DNA from: Taenia hydatigena | Taxonomy: Eukaryota; Platyhelminthes; Cestoda; Cyclophyllidea; Taeniidae | Length of the DNA stretch: 64,000 nt | Assembly: GCA_036345935.2 (NCBI GenBank) | Contig: JADWOT020001640.1 | Span: 1 to 64,000 of the forward strand | Direction: 5' to 3' | Shown: piece by piece, positions 25,150 through 37,200 of the stretch | Layout: each line of letters opens with the position of its first letter | Position numbering within the stretch: position 1 is the first letter of the stretch | Position numbers and translations under genes: made by a program | The notes under the pieces: model-generated | Seen by the model: only the letters and a program-made list of their open reading frames with translations | The model's database searches: none | Told to the model about the DNA's origin: nothing

Positions 25150-26190
25150 AGTCAAAGAAATTAGTCTTTCAACTCAGAGTATCATTTTTCACCTGTAAGC
25201 ACTGTTTTTAATTTTTCTGAAACTTTGAACATTTGCCTTGGAATAAGAATTTTTGGTGGTTAGAACACCGAATTAAGCTCCGTGCCCCCTTATCCATCTG
25301 CTTTTAGCACCAAAACTTTAGACAGATTATCGTGCTTAGAGGCCTCCTTGACTAAGTCCTCCTGCGAGATTAGTGATACTATCCCATCACAAACAGTTAT
25401 TTAAAAGCAACTTTTTACTAGATTTTTGTCGTCATCAATATTAACACCTTTTTATACTTGTGTCAACCCTGATTTCCGGCGGTCGAACAAGAACTTATAT
25501 CCGCACGGTTTCGTAGTTATGCATGTCTCTGGAAGCAAAATCACCTGACACAGCCCTTATCGCCACCTTATCATGGAAAACAGGCAACTTTTGCCCCCAT
25601 TTATTAGATCAAACCGGCATTTGGGTGAGCGCAGGGTTAAAATCAGAGCGACGTAGCTTTAGCCATTAATAAGCTGTTCATGTCATTAGTATAATGCACA
25701 GTGTGTGTGAATAAAGAAAATCAGCTCGTCGAACAACTATCATTTTTGCGTATATATATGCTTCATGACAACAGTGGCAACATGTTCACATTAAACAAAC
25801 AAGCCTTTAAATACACCGTGGTAAACCACACAGAACTAATATTACACTTCTCGATTCTACATTGTCTGCCAACAACCTGCCTACATAAACCAAAGAGTGA
25901 ATCATGCTGTTAAGCTATTGTAGTTAGCGTTGTAGAAAGACTCCATGCAAACTAATCAACACTTAAGGCCAGATGCCACAGACATAACAGTGTGAGTCCA
26001 GGCATTGCAAGCAGTCCGGACGCGGCGCTTACAGTGGAATACACGGGTATCTGGCCACGCAAAGTGTGTCTGAGATGGGATTTGTTACGACCGACTCTAT
26101 GAAAAATCTTACCGAATCACGCGAAATTGCAAGATCAGGGTAGAGATTGTTCTCCACCTCCTTGTCAACATGGTTCTATGCTAAAGGAAA
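25150..26190. other. Intergenic, no gene supported
   Basis: Only short frames are seen (for example 25701-25913 plus). No repeat copy or splice-bounded exon was recognised. Confidence 0.4.
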
Positions 26191-26199
26191 AGGCGAGAG

Positions 26200-27330
26200 G
26201 TTTATCCCAACATTGCCCTTAACTTTGGAAGAATTTCATTCGTGCATAATTTAATCATTTTACAGTCGAGATTGAGACTACTAAAGAGGTGGAGGAGAAT
26301 CTTCAAAGAGGACACTGACAGACGATGAGATAGGAGGCCAAGGTGAGAGAAGATAAAGGGAGGCAGAAGTGCAAGGCGTTCCCGTGGCACGGAAGCGAGA
26401 AAACAAAGGTACGGAGCTAAAATGCACAGAATACTCGCTCTGCTTCTTTTAATGAATTCTGTGCAAAAGGTACACACCGTGGGTCATGATGCAAGACTCA
26501 ATAATTGTAAACATGTGCAACGTAGTGGGCGACAAAGAAGACACTCACCGCAGACGCTTTGGAGAGAGTCATGAGAAAGGAGACTAAGGTAAGGGAGCCC
26601 TCCTTTACTAATTTCGAAGATGCCAAGAGGTTCATTTTTAGCCTAAGTACCTTAATCCCTAAATGTCTGCGAGGAAGGAACAGAAGATCTTAATTCGCAT
26701 GGCATGGAGTTGTGTCGCGTTGATTGTGCAAGATGACTTAATTTGTAATGTATAAGGCACCGTACTCAAGCCTATTTCGCGAATCTTACCTATTCCAACC
26801 CAGTCCAAATTAGTCAAACCTAGTGAAGCCTAGACTTGCGTACCGCGCTTGGGTTCTTCTGCAGTGGGACATGAATATCAGGAAATTTGTTATTTGGGGA
26901 TGTGAGACATGAAAAGTAAGTGCAGCATATAAAGCGTGGCGCAGGGCATGAAATGATTAAGTTTGCCATTGAGTTAACGGAGGGACTCTTCTGATGCCTA
27001 CCTCAATTCTATGTCTGGACGACTTGTCATTTTGCATTACGAATGGCTACAGTGATCCATGCGTTTCTTTGGTAAGAGCAAAGTAACAGAAATGTTTGGC
27101 TAAACGGGACAACTTGATTAAGATTAAGGCAAAGAGATGAAAATTCGTGGGTACGGAGCTGCGACGCAGCGTTCTTCATTACTATCGCACTTTCTCCCAT
27201 CCTTTCCTACACTATTTCACTTCCCTACTCATCTAGCCATGTGACTGAGTAAAATATAGAGGAATTAACTTCATTAATAAACTTTGATTTCTATCCAATG
27301 ACGCACTAGAAGGAGTCAACGGGGCACGCA
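26200..27330 (-). repeat. Dispersed pyrimidine-rich repeat, copy C
   Basis: This is the reverse-complement relative of 16060-16980 and a same-strand relative of 17700-18440. It keeps both the CTGCAGTGGGACATGAATAT block (about 26860-26880) and the TTTTGCATTACGAA block (about 27030), so it is the most complete copy in the window and shows which part copy B lacks. Neither termini nor target duplications could be fixed. Confidence 0.6.
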
Positions 27331-27339
27331 AATGAAATG

Positions 27340-30300
27340 AGGAATGATAATGGCACACTATTAAAAAAAAAAAGCAAGAGCAGGTGTGGAAGGAGCAAAG
27401 TATTTGCACGCTACTGATGAGGAGAGAAACACAAAATACATTCCTACTACGTCAAGTGATCTATTCTTCTTAGGGAATGCATTGCTTGATTTGTCCTAAT
27501 CGACGTTACTTTCTCACACATCCGCGTCGTCAATGTTTAAAGTTGAAACACTTTACCTTTGTCCTGAGTGCACAAACCTTTCCTTCTTTTTACATTCCCT
27601 TTTATTACCGGACGCCCTCAGTTTTATTGCCAATGTTGACAATTTACATTTAGGCTTCACCCACATTGCCAGATTTTACAATAAATAATGCAAGACTGGA
27701 CAGAGGGAAGTAAGTTGCTAGAACCTTAATTCTGAGCAAATCTCGATCAAAATAGATAGTACAGAGCGCATCATTAAATCCGCAGTGCCCCAGCTTTCCT
27801 AACCACAACAGAACTGCTGTAACCTTGTACAGAAGAGAAATGGCTGCTGATTCCCATTAAAAGGTGGTTTCGAATCAATGTGGATGTAAGCGGACGAATC
27901 ACCGCACCCTTGCCATTCTTGAGTTCGTTGCCGGCATCTGATCATTAAGCTTCGACCACACCTATATTGTGGGCCTGCAAAATAGGAACTACGGCGAACA
28001 ATCGCAGAAGGTAACCTACTGCTAAGTTTAAATGTTGCTCAATCCTGGGCCAAAATTGCACACATTTGCGCTGTCGCAACTTTATTTGCCAAAACTTGCT
28101 CCCTAAGTATCGGATAAGCCAAAGCTGCCAGATTTTAAGACAAGAACTGCCGCAAGCAATTGCAGAAGGAAGCAGAATGCCGAGTTGCATTTACGGCTGA
28201 TTTTAGATTAAAGGGGAGAGGAAAGCATTTTAGTCCATATCCTTTTTGATAGCATATACAGGGTAAAACATGCATGTGGCTTTCAATTTGGATCAATTCT
28301 GGTCACCGACCTTATATTTTACAATTCGGTAAGAGAAGTTATGTAGGAAATTATTAAATGAATTTAACTGTTACGTGGTGATTTTGACAGATTCGGGACG
28401 TGATAGGCAGAACATAACACAGTTCAACATGCTTGCGTTAGTTTGGCTTTCTTTGCCATGACAATCTGCTTAACTGTAGGTCAGGTCTAAGGTTTATAGC
28501 ACAATGCGGGTGGTATCACAGCCACCACCGATGGAAGAAACCGCTAAGTAAAAAATTGAGTAGTTGCAGATGAAGAACCAAGAAAACAGCTCACAGCTAT
28601 GTACTAATACTAATCCAGTTTTTGTATTAAAATCATTCGCAGTAGGCTGCGCTTAGTTCTAAGCATCAAATTGGCTTAAGGCCATACCGCGCTTCACTGA
28701 AGCGGAAGTAGCAGAACATTTGATACCTAATCTTAATTAATCACGGATTGCAATAAACAAAGTACGACGCAGTATAATACCCACACTCTCTCCGGTTGTC
28801 AATGTACACTCTTAATACAGCTGCATGGCACAAAATACTGTAGTTTCGGAGGCGACTTACGTTTTTGGCACCTCAGCAAGTTAACAGTCAGAACCTCATT
28901 AGAATCATTTTAAGACCAAAGCAAAAAATACCCAGAGCGCGCTGCACCTGGGCTAATTTACTAGTTTTACTTATGCGATGCCTTATGTAATCGTTGATCT
29001 GGGCTACCAGTCAAAATCTAATTTCATTCTGACCATTCAAATGGCGGTGGAAAGCTGTGAGCAGCTCTTTCGCAAGCACAATTTTTCTTGCATTGTCTTG
29101 GAGACTTCCATCCATAATCTCTTAACTGTTTGTATGCAGTTTACAGGTGTGGATACTATAGAAATACGTATGGAGCAATTTCACTGCACGTCAATTATAA
29201 AATTCTTGGGAATAAGAAGAAAGGATTAATTTACTAGCGAATGGCTATTGCTAGTTATGGTAATAAACTATAAAGTGCGATTTTATTCCCACCTGAACTA
29301 CGTGCAAAGTGATTCCAAAGGCGAAATCCTAATCCCAAATCACACGCTAAAGGGCTCACGATTGGCGAATTGTGCTTCAGTCAGACGCGATACGTTCCAG
29401 TGAAATTCATGACCCTCAAATTCATTTTTACCAAGCAAGCCCTGGTAACTGAGATATATTCTCTTAAAAGTACGGTATACTCCCACCAAAATCGTGGCAA
29501 TTTACCAACGGGGTGAAAAGCAGTTATCGCTGATGATCTCCAACATGATAAGCGATTTGATTAACTTAAAGACTTGTCTCGCTCAACAAAATATGCAATC
29601 GGCAGTTGGTAAGTGTCAAAAAAATTACAAAAACCATATACAAACATTTTTGACCATAGACAATATTTGACGTGTTGCTTTTAACATACAGTGCCAAACA
29701 ATTAAGTTTTAAAAGTCCCTGGAATAAAATCTGGCGTTAAACGTGTGCGTGTGCCCACGTTTAGCAAAATTTTTAGTGACATTTCATTCTATTTTACTCC
29801 ATTATTCAAAGTCTTCTATCCATTCTTCCCAAGTATCACTTCTTACTTAAGTCTCGAAATGGGTCTTCCCGGCTCCACTACAGGTATAGCCTACATTAAT
29901 TATCGTTTGGCAATGCTATATCGCATACTAGGTAGTCCTTTGCACAAACAATCACCTACGAAATGGTATAGCAAGTAAAAGCAATCGTAGCTATATCAAA
30001 AACGCATGTTTCTTATGCATTTTAAAGTGGTAGTTTGTAAATAGAAAACGCGCAACAGATCAAAGCACATTAAGAGGCAACGTGATGGTTTTACCGACAG
30101 CAGCTCAGCAAACATGGAGAACATAATGCGAGTGCCAAACATCAGACTATACGGCATTCCCTTTATTATGGCAGTTCTTTCCTTAAAATTAACAAAGCAT
30201 GAACTTTGAATCCATTTAGGCCCTTTGTCATTTTTTTACTGTGCCTGTTTTGTTCGAATGCATGCTACATTTCAATGTCATCATGGCACGGTCCATGGGC

Positions 30301-32060
30301 GTTGGTAATTTATCCACGGACTTTTGCTGCAAAACAATTCGCAATCCATGCAACTTGTCGTGCGAGAGAGACAGAAGACTTTAAAAGCACCAACATCATT
30401 ATTCAGGGCTGGATTCCTTCTATGACTTCGCCACGTCCTCTGACTGAATCCGCGTTACCTCCTAAGGCATTCAGTTGCTACTGTTAATATATTTAGTCCA
30501 AGGGGAATATCACAGAAGCATGTAGCAAGTATGTGCGCGATGGTAGTGTCACGATTCGCTTAGTTGATTCAAATTTGGCGTATCAGCTACAAAAAGTCGA
30601 CAATGCGTTGAGGTAAGAGCCCTGATGTGTAGTTTGACTGACTAGTGTAAGCGGTCACACTGCTTGCGGGTCCCTGCAGGTGGGCGGGTAGGTGGGTCAA
30701 TATGCAGCAATTACACCGTCCGAGAGAAGGATTTTTCATCTTTACCGCATTTTTACCCGCATCACTCATGATTATTGTTGAAAGAAGTGAAAGTTGGTTT
30801 CGCGACGGTAAGGATAAGGATGCTCTATATTACTTTTGGGAACTTGCTCACGACTCGTCAATGACGACGTTTTTTATAAGATCTTCTTATGATTTAACAC
30901 CATCGTCTTGTTGATCATGTGACAGACTGCTCTTACTAAGAAAGTGAATGTGGGTGAATGCCCCTTTTCTTTTTGAGGTCTGTAATCCTCCTGCTGCCTA
31001 GCCAATGCCCCGACCAAATATCCACCTCGACGTGCAACTCCTACTGAACGTCGGTTCGGTAGCATAACATTCCATCTCCATAGCATTGCAGTTCATGCGA
31101 CTGGCAGCAGGTAGACATCGCATGGGACAACAACTCCTTATCCTACACCCTTTTGGTGACACACTAAAGAAACATGCGAACTGCTAGTTACCACTGTCGG
31201 GACTGTGTTGTTTAGAGCACACGCTGTTCTTAAATTTAAGCCTTACCTTCTTGTAGTGGAAGTTGTGCCGACATTAATTCAAGTTGGCATGCATACATGC
31301 ATACATTTTCCTCCAACTTATCTTGAAAGTATGGGAGGACAAAATAACTCACAATAGGAAGCAGTGCTTCTTCAGCGAGGTGGAGAGCTCATGTGCCGAC
31401 GCAGTGTGCTGGGAAGGTAACACTACCACATTTACTGCGACAAAGATAGAAGAGAATACCAAAAACCACACAGCACGCTACTTGCAATGTTCCTCAATTA
31501 GCAAGCTTTGCCCGGTCAATGGTAGCTTATCCCGCTTCGACACTTGGACCCAATACAGATGTGCGCACTACCTCCATCATCCTTCCCATAGACCCTTACT
31601 CAAACGAGCGCCAAGCTTTCACTATCACTTCCAAAGATCAAGCACTGTCCGGTGCATTCCTCCCCCTTTTTGTTCTCATTTTCTGGTTTTAGCAGTATCC
31701 AGCACCCCTCATCAGATGTGCCAACACTTAAAAGCGCCGTGCTTCACAAGAGACACGGTCGAATCTCAGTCTTCTACATGTGCGCAAATACCACAACAAC
31801 CTCAAGTATTAGCACGCACGCAATTTGAGGCAGACAAGGCTTTAATCCTAACTCCCTTTAAACTCAAACACTTTTTAAACCTCACCACACATCTAACGAC
31901 TTTGTGTTAATATTGGCACTAAAAATCCAACAAAATAACGTATTAATATACCCGGCCAAACTAAGTTACGAAACTGAAATAGGTATCATGAAAACAACAA
32001 ACACGATATTTAACTTATCAAGGCAGAAAATTGCATGGACTTTTTGTTCAACTCATACAT
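27340..32060. other. Intergenic, no gene supported
   Basis: The longest frame, 31284-31910 plus (208 codons, no ATG at its beginning), is His/Ser/Pro-rich without a domain and could occur by chance. A frame with ATG at 28978-29229 (83 codons) and one with a hydrophobic beginning at 30206-30487 were also considered; none has a splice pair, copy or poly(A) signal. A 12-13-base A run lies near 27361. Confidence 0.35.
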
Positions 32061-32067
32061 CTATTGC

Positions 32068-32253
32068 TGTGATGCTTTGTTTATTTGGACTGCTGGTTTC
32101 GGTCAGGGTCAAAGGGGTGGCCATACTGCTCTAGCCACATAAGCTAGCCTTCGGGCCATGCCAGTAGCTTAGTTCCCCCTGTTAGTTGAATATATGTATT
32201 TTGCCCTGGTATTTTGCCCTCTAATGCCTTCAAGAAAGCCTCGGGACGCTACA
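32068..32253 (+). repeat. 5' LTR of the degenerate TRIM
   Basis: This 186-bp LTR aligns with the minus-strand form of the 11066-11253 LTR through CTTTGTTTATTTG, GTCAGGGTCA, GGCCATGCCAG and TTGAATATAT. Confidence 0.82.
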
Positions 32254-32723
32254 TTAACGGCAGAGGAAGGCTGTGGCATATTGCAGCGATGCGAAAGAAG
32301 TTTATATGCTACGGTGAGAGTATCTTTGACCTATCATAGCAGAAAAGCTAAGAACGACGTCCTCCTTCAGCAGCGACATTAGCCATGGACCAACTAGAAA
32401 GGTATCGTTCCGGAGATTATCCCTAATGTACTTGCGTAAGGAGACCGGTCTGCTAGCGTCCCTCAAAGGCCGCACTGATGGATGGCAGAACCTCTTATTT
32501 CCAAACTTAGTTCCCAAGCCGAGCAAACACCCAAGTCAAACCGAACTGCCAGGAGATATCATTGACTTTGGTGTTAAGCATCACCTCATTCGCGTCGAGT
32601 GTTGGCGGCACGTACGGTTAGATTGTGGGTGCTTCTTGCAGCATTGATTACGTTGTGATGACTAATGCGGAAGATCTATTATGGGGAGCGGCGTGGAACA
32701 CGCTTGAAAGAGAAGAGTAATGA

Positions 32724-32898
32724 TGTAATACTTTGTTTGATTGAACTGCCGGTTTTGGTGAGGGCATAGAGGTGGCCACATTGCCCTAGCCAGGTGCGCT
32801 GGTCTCCGAGCCATGCCAGCAAATTCAAGTCCCCCTGTCTGTGGACTATGTATATTCCGCCCTGGTTTTTTGCCTTCAAGAGAGTTTCAAGACGCAAA
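32724..32898 (+). repeat. 3' LTR of the degenerate TRIM
   Basis: This LTR, about 175 bp, shares CTTTGTTTGATT, TGGCCACATTGCCCTAGCCA and GAGCCATGCCAGC with the other LTRs. Its 3' end has decayed from the expected CGCTACA to CGCAAAG. Confidence 0.78.
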
Positions 32899-32899
32899 G

Positions 32900-33580
32900 T
32901 AAGTGGTAAGGTTTAAATGATGCATAATGTTTCCATTATAGAATGCAACTCCTTGTAATTGCATATCAATTTCCAGTTAGCTTATTTTGAAGACAATCTG
33001 CATTTGGTTGAATACCATCACGTAGATCAATTTCAGCAGCATTTACTAACATAAATTTGGCTGTGCGTTTTTGTGTATTGTTATGAATTTCTAAGACTAA
33101 AAGGCAATTACTCGACAGTGGTTGTTCTAGTCTGGTAGTTTCAAGGTCATCAGGCGTGTTTAGTATGTCGTCCACCAATATGTTGGGTGCTTCGCGTGTT
33201 TTGATTGCGGCGGCATTTCGGTTGGGTAAGTTCTGCTTGTTTAAGAATGAGTGAAGCTGCTTTGGTTTAAGCTTCAAGTGGAGTCACTGATGGCTAACCG
33301 GACCCTAAGGCTGACAAGAATGTACGTATCTGTGGTGGTGCATCTAGTGCACCCCAAGGGATTACTAAAAAGTGCCTTATTTGAATTGTGACTTCTCTCG
33401 TGCTCTCTACTCCAGCCTAGAAGTTGACGTGATCTGTGCTGTGCCTCACTGAATTCGTTGTGCATCCTTTTTCCGAAGTCTACTTACAAATGCAATGTAA
33501 CAGTTGCTTTTTCAAATTGTTGCAGTAATCATTTCAGTGAAATTCGTCGTGCTCGTTGGACGCAGACATAGCTGCTGTAC
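32900..33580 (-). pseudogene. Unidentified coding-like segment, copy 2 of a pair
   Basis: This is a diverged copy of the 12526-13110 region on the same strand. The best-preserved block is a 103-codon frame at 32966-33277 with LNTPDDLETTRLEQPLSS, matching the shorter frame at 12526-12759. Outside it the frames are broken; the block corresponding to SASNEHDKFDRYGF here runs into a stop. The CCCAAGGGATT anchor preceding the conserved frame is present in both copies. It lies directly against the 3' LTR of the degenerate TRIM. I do not recognise the family. Confidence 0.4.
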
Positions 33581-33603
33581 AATGTACAATGTTGTACAAT
33601 GTT
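33577..33603. repeat. Short tandem repeat of GTACAAT
   Basis: Three near-tandem GTACAAT units are seen (the unit itself contains the palindrome TGTACA). It is too short to suggest a role. Confidence 0.7.
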
Positions 33604-33879
33604 TCTCATCAGTGACATTGCTATTTTAAATCATCGCGAAGCCATCCTAATGACCACGCTTTCACACCCAGTCGAGCCAGCCAGCAGGGTCGAGGTCAAA
33701 CAGGACCCAATCGCACGCTTAAAATAGCATATTCTGCATGAATAAGCCCTTGGCTCAAATAAGTGTGGAGATAACATCTAGTTACATGCAGATACATGCT
33801 TTCTTAGTCCAGCCATTGTTTTTACAGGTGAACTTAATTCAGAACGCCCAGTTGTGCGAAAGAAAGGGACAAACTCCAA

Positions 33880-34245
33880 AGTCTGCTCATAACAGATATT
33901 TTGCATCGACTTGTCTTTACCTTCAAAGCAAGTTGAAAGCTCAGGCTAACCTTAATCTGCTACCACCTTGCCAATCTTCCTAACGCCGAATTTACTCCTA
34001 TTTGACACCTCGTCAAAGTTGTCAGCAGATGCTATAAACCACAGGTTCAACGGTCGTTCTCATCTTCAGGCAAACGTCTTCTCGATTCAACTTTACTTTC
34101 TTCTCCATCAACTTGCCGCCACAATGTCCATGCCTGGTTCAGCAAACTTCTTTACAGCGTTAATCGCACAACAACGTCAAGCACGTCAGACAGCATCTGA
34201 GGCACAAAGACAAGGCAGACGCAGAGTCCCAAACATTCCGTACAA
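33880..34245 (+). repeat. Left arm of the exon-1 inverted duplication
   Basis: This matches the reverse complement of about 37200-37590. Shared anchors are GTCTTTACCT-CAAAGCAAG, CTATTTGACA-TCGTCAA and ATGCCTGGTTCAG. It covers the upstream region and most of exon 1 of the small three-exon gene, so a promoter-plus-exon block was copied in inverted orientation. Confidence 0.75.
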
Positions 34246-37200
34246 AATCGGTGAGATGCTTATTTGCTTTAACAAGAAAAAACTGCCTCAAAATGAATGA
34301 ACGCGAAGAACTGATGCATTACATCAACTTGACGGGGCCTCAGGTTGATAAGGCATTAAGGTGTTAAATGAACTTGTTCAATGAACAGCTATTAGCGTGC
34401 AGTGATTAATTGTCTGCGATTGAGCCGCCCAAAATGATCATACTTTTTACTTTCTGTTAGACTAAGCGATGATCCTACAATTAGCGCTACATAGCAAAGA
34501 GGGTCGATGCAAAAATTTCCGGCAATGAGGCACCTGTAACGCAGCCAAATGTTCTTGACATAGAAGAAGTGTGCCATCAGTCGACTGGTAGGACAACGGC
34601 CTCAGTAAAAGCTTAGGAAATACTAAGAGCTCCCAATCATAACAGGAGCACCAACAAATAGTAGTACACTTGGAGCAGGCTCCTTTATGGGAAGGCGTGA
34701 TACGTTGTCAAGGCAAAGCAGCAACTTAGGGCGCTGGTGGAGATGCTCAAAAATAAGCCTGCTGCTTAAACAGATCGAAGGCGGTATCAAATTGACTGCT
34801 GATGTAACTAACAGAAGTGCAAAATGGCCTCAGCAAAATAAATGACCTGTAGACTTGATATTTGACGTCCATTTAGTGGCCATTTCAAAATGTCTTTCAA
34901 ATCAGTCATGCATGATACTAAACGACTCGCATTTATTCATGGCACCTCCAATGATGACACGACGTGGATGAGTTTCAAATGTGACAAGTCAGTGGAAAGT
35001 TAGATCTGATTCGATTGGCTCAGACAAATGTACGTTTAGTCGTGCCAGTCTTTGAGGTCAGCCGATAGTTAGGCGAGTCAGCTCTGAGTAACTCAAAGAA
35101 TGGAGGCTAGGAATTTTAATGCAGTGAAATTGATTTCTAACGCTTCCCATAACTTTTTCTATGAGGTAGTCTACACAAGAAGATGTGACGAGATTGTGAC
35201 GACCATAAATTGTGCATTAAAAGTAATTCTGCTTGCGAAACTGCCCTGCTTTTACAATTGTGAGATCATTTGTGGTTTAGAGCACCTTCGCACGATGTGC
35301 ATCGTCCACTTAGATCTCAGGCCCAACAATGCGCTTATTGCTGATTTAGAACACATTTTTATTACAGGCTTCGATCACTCACACGACATGACTCAAGAGT
35401 TGGGACCTCCCAAGAAGACAGACTTCACCGAAGCACCATTCCTCATGGCAAGAAGGCGAATGTGTGTGGAGCCTGGGCAATTTCGTAGCCTGTATCATGT
35501 ACGGTCATGCCGCTGCGCGCGACTTGCCGCACACACGTTGGTTGATGAAAGACCGTTTGTCAAACATGTCCACACCTCTATGCAAGTTTTTCAAAGCCTT
35601 CTCACACTCAATTACAAGAAGCGCGTAAAAATTGTTGATGTGAAGAGCCTTGAGCTCCACAAAGTGGTGGATTTCAAGTTAAATCATCCTACCATCTCTC
35701 CGATTAGAGTCTCCGCAGCTAAGAAGAGGTCTAACTTCGACCCCTTCAAAGGTACAGCGCTGTTACCTGAACTCTGTCTGGCACAATGCTCAAAGCGTGC
35801 CGCGACAGAAATCGTCACCATTGGCTTATCATGGATATCGCAGCATAAACGCCGCACTCCTCTGGATTCGAAAGCTTCGTGGCCGAGTGTCAAGAAATGG
35901 TAAACACATCTCCGCTGGAGTGAATTGCATGAGTATGTGTTTCTCTCAGAGAGCATAGAGCATCGCATAACCGTTTCGCAAGCGAAAGCGCTTTGGTGCC
36001 CACGTCAGTATCATAGTGAATTTGTCACCTTCCTTTAGTAAATCACACTTCCCAAGTCCGTTATTCTTATCACTGCAGCGTCATTCTTGTACCTCTCGAC
36101 GGATCTCAGTTGCCGGGACTAATGCTAACTAGTCTTGAGTGAGCCGATCAAATCGAATCCAGCTCCCTATTGGTTCATTTTATTTAAACCGGTTTTCTCG
36201 AGAGTAGGCGAAGATTGCCTGGGCCAGACTAGTTGAGGCGACCGATGCTGTCGGTAATGAAACTTGCTGTGTGGTGAGTAGCATTCACGCAAGTGCCTAG
36301 TCCCTCTTTCCACAGATTAGCCTTCATGATTGACGCCGGTTAACAGATTGACGATTTGTCGAATGCGGTCTCAAATGAGCACTGAGGTCGGCTTCGTGCA
36401 AAATGCCATCTTGCGGTAATTCATCCTTTGTTCGTGTTTGTTGCGACTGTTTCAAGCATGCTTTTAGACTACTCATTCCATAATTACTACCCGTAGCTGT
36501 CTATTGATGAGTCGGATCGTTGACATGGTCGTGGAATGATCAGAGAGATATGTTTGAACCCCTGTGCTTTTATTTTGTCCTTGCTAAAGAATAGGGCATA
36601 GTGAAGTCGTGATCCGAGGATAATTACTGAATTGGAGGAATTTTAACCATTTGTAAGCCATTAGTGCTCAATTGGATACTAACGAAATCATACTAAGTTG
36701 ATGAGGCGTTAATTGGAAGTTATTGATCAAGCCCTTTCGTCCACGCAAAGGGGGATTTTGGAGAGTGAACTGATTTGTGAGCCTTGAAAGTGACCACTTT
36801 AATGGCTTAAGCGTTGTCGTCGTTCATGCATGTGATGTCTCGATCTGCGTGGACTCTCATCCCCAAAACAAATCACTTTAGCGAATTTCAGTTTTTCGCA
36901 TAGCTCTAAGGAGAACGCTTTACAAGAGATCAGTTTATTTATTTTCGAAAAATTAAGGCGCACTTAGTGGTTACCATCAAAACATACTATGAGAACCACA
37001 AAACACATAGAACAACAAAGCACCAGCATCATAGCCACTAAATAAAAGACTTCCGAGGTCAGTCTGCAGACGCTTCACAAAGGAAGCCAATAACTCGTTT
37101 TGTCAGTTCTACTATATTTTTGAGATCCTCACCTTCACCATCTTGCCTTTGATCTGCTTTAGCACCAAGCTGATTTTCGGGTGTCACCTCCAGAGTCCAC

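Larger units (their letters stand above)
32068..32898 (+). mobile_element. Second TRIM copy, degenerate
   Basis: This is a diverged relative of the element at 10400-11253, in the opposite orientation. The left LTR (32068-32253) begins TGTGATGCTTTG and ends GACGCTACA; the right LTR (about 32724-32898) begins TGTAATACTTTG. The interior is also homologous: TTAACGGCAGAGGAAGGC at the primer-binding position, then GCAGCGATGCGAAAGAAG, AGCCATGGACCAACTAGAAA and ATTGACTTTGGTGTTAAGCA follow in the same order as in the first copy. A purine tract (GAAAGAGAAGAGTAATGA) precedes the right LTR. The primer-binding site has lost its TGG, the right LTR end is eroded and no target duplication is visible, so this copy is older and presumably inactive. 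Confidence 0.82.

Noticed and set aside
31284..31910. 208-codon open frame on plus
   Set aside because: No ATG at the beginning, no domain, His/Ser/Pro-rich composition, no splice or poly(A) support and no second copy; one such frame is plausible by chance in this much six-frame sequence.
32302..32647. Frames of 73-74 codons on both strands at 32.3-32.6 kb
   Set aside because: They lie in the interior of the degenerate TRIM and have no counterpart frame in the other copy.
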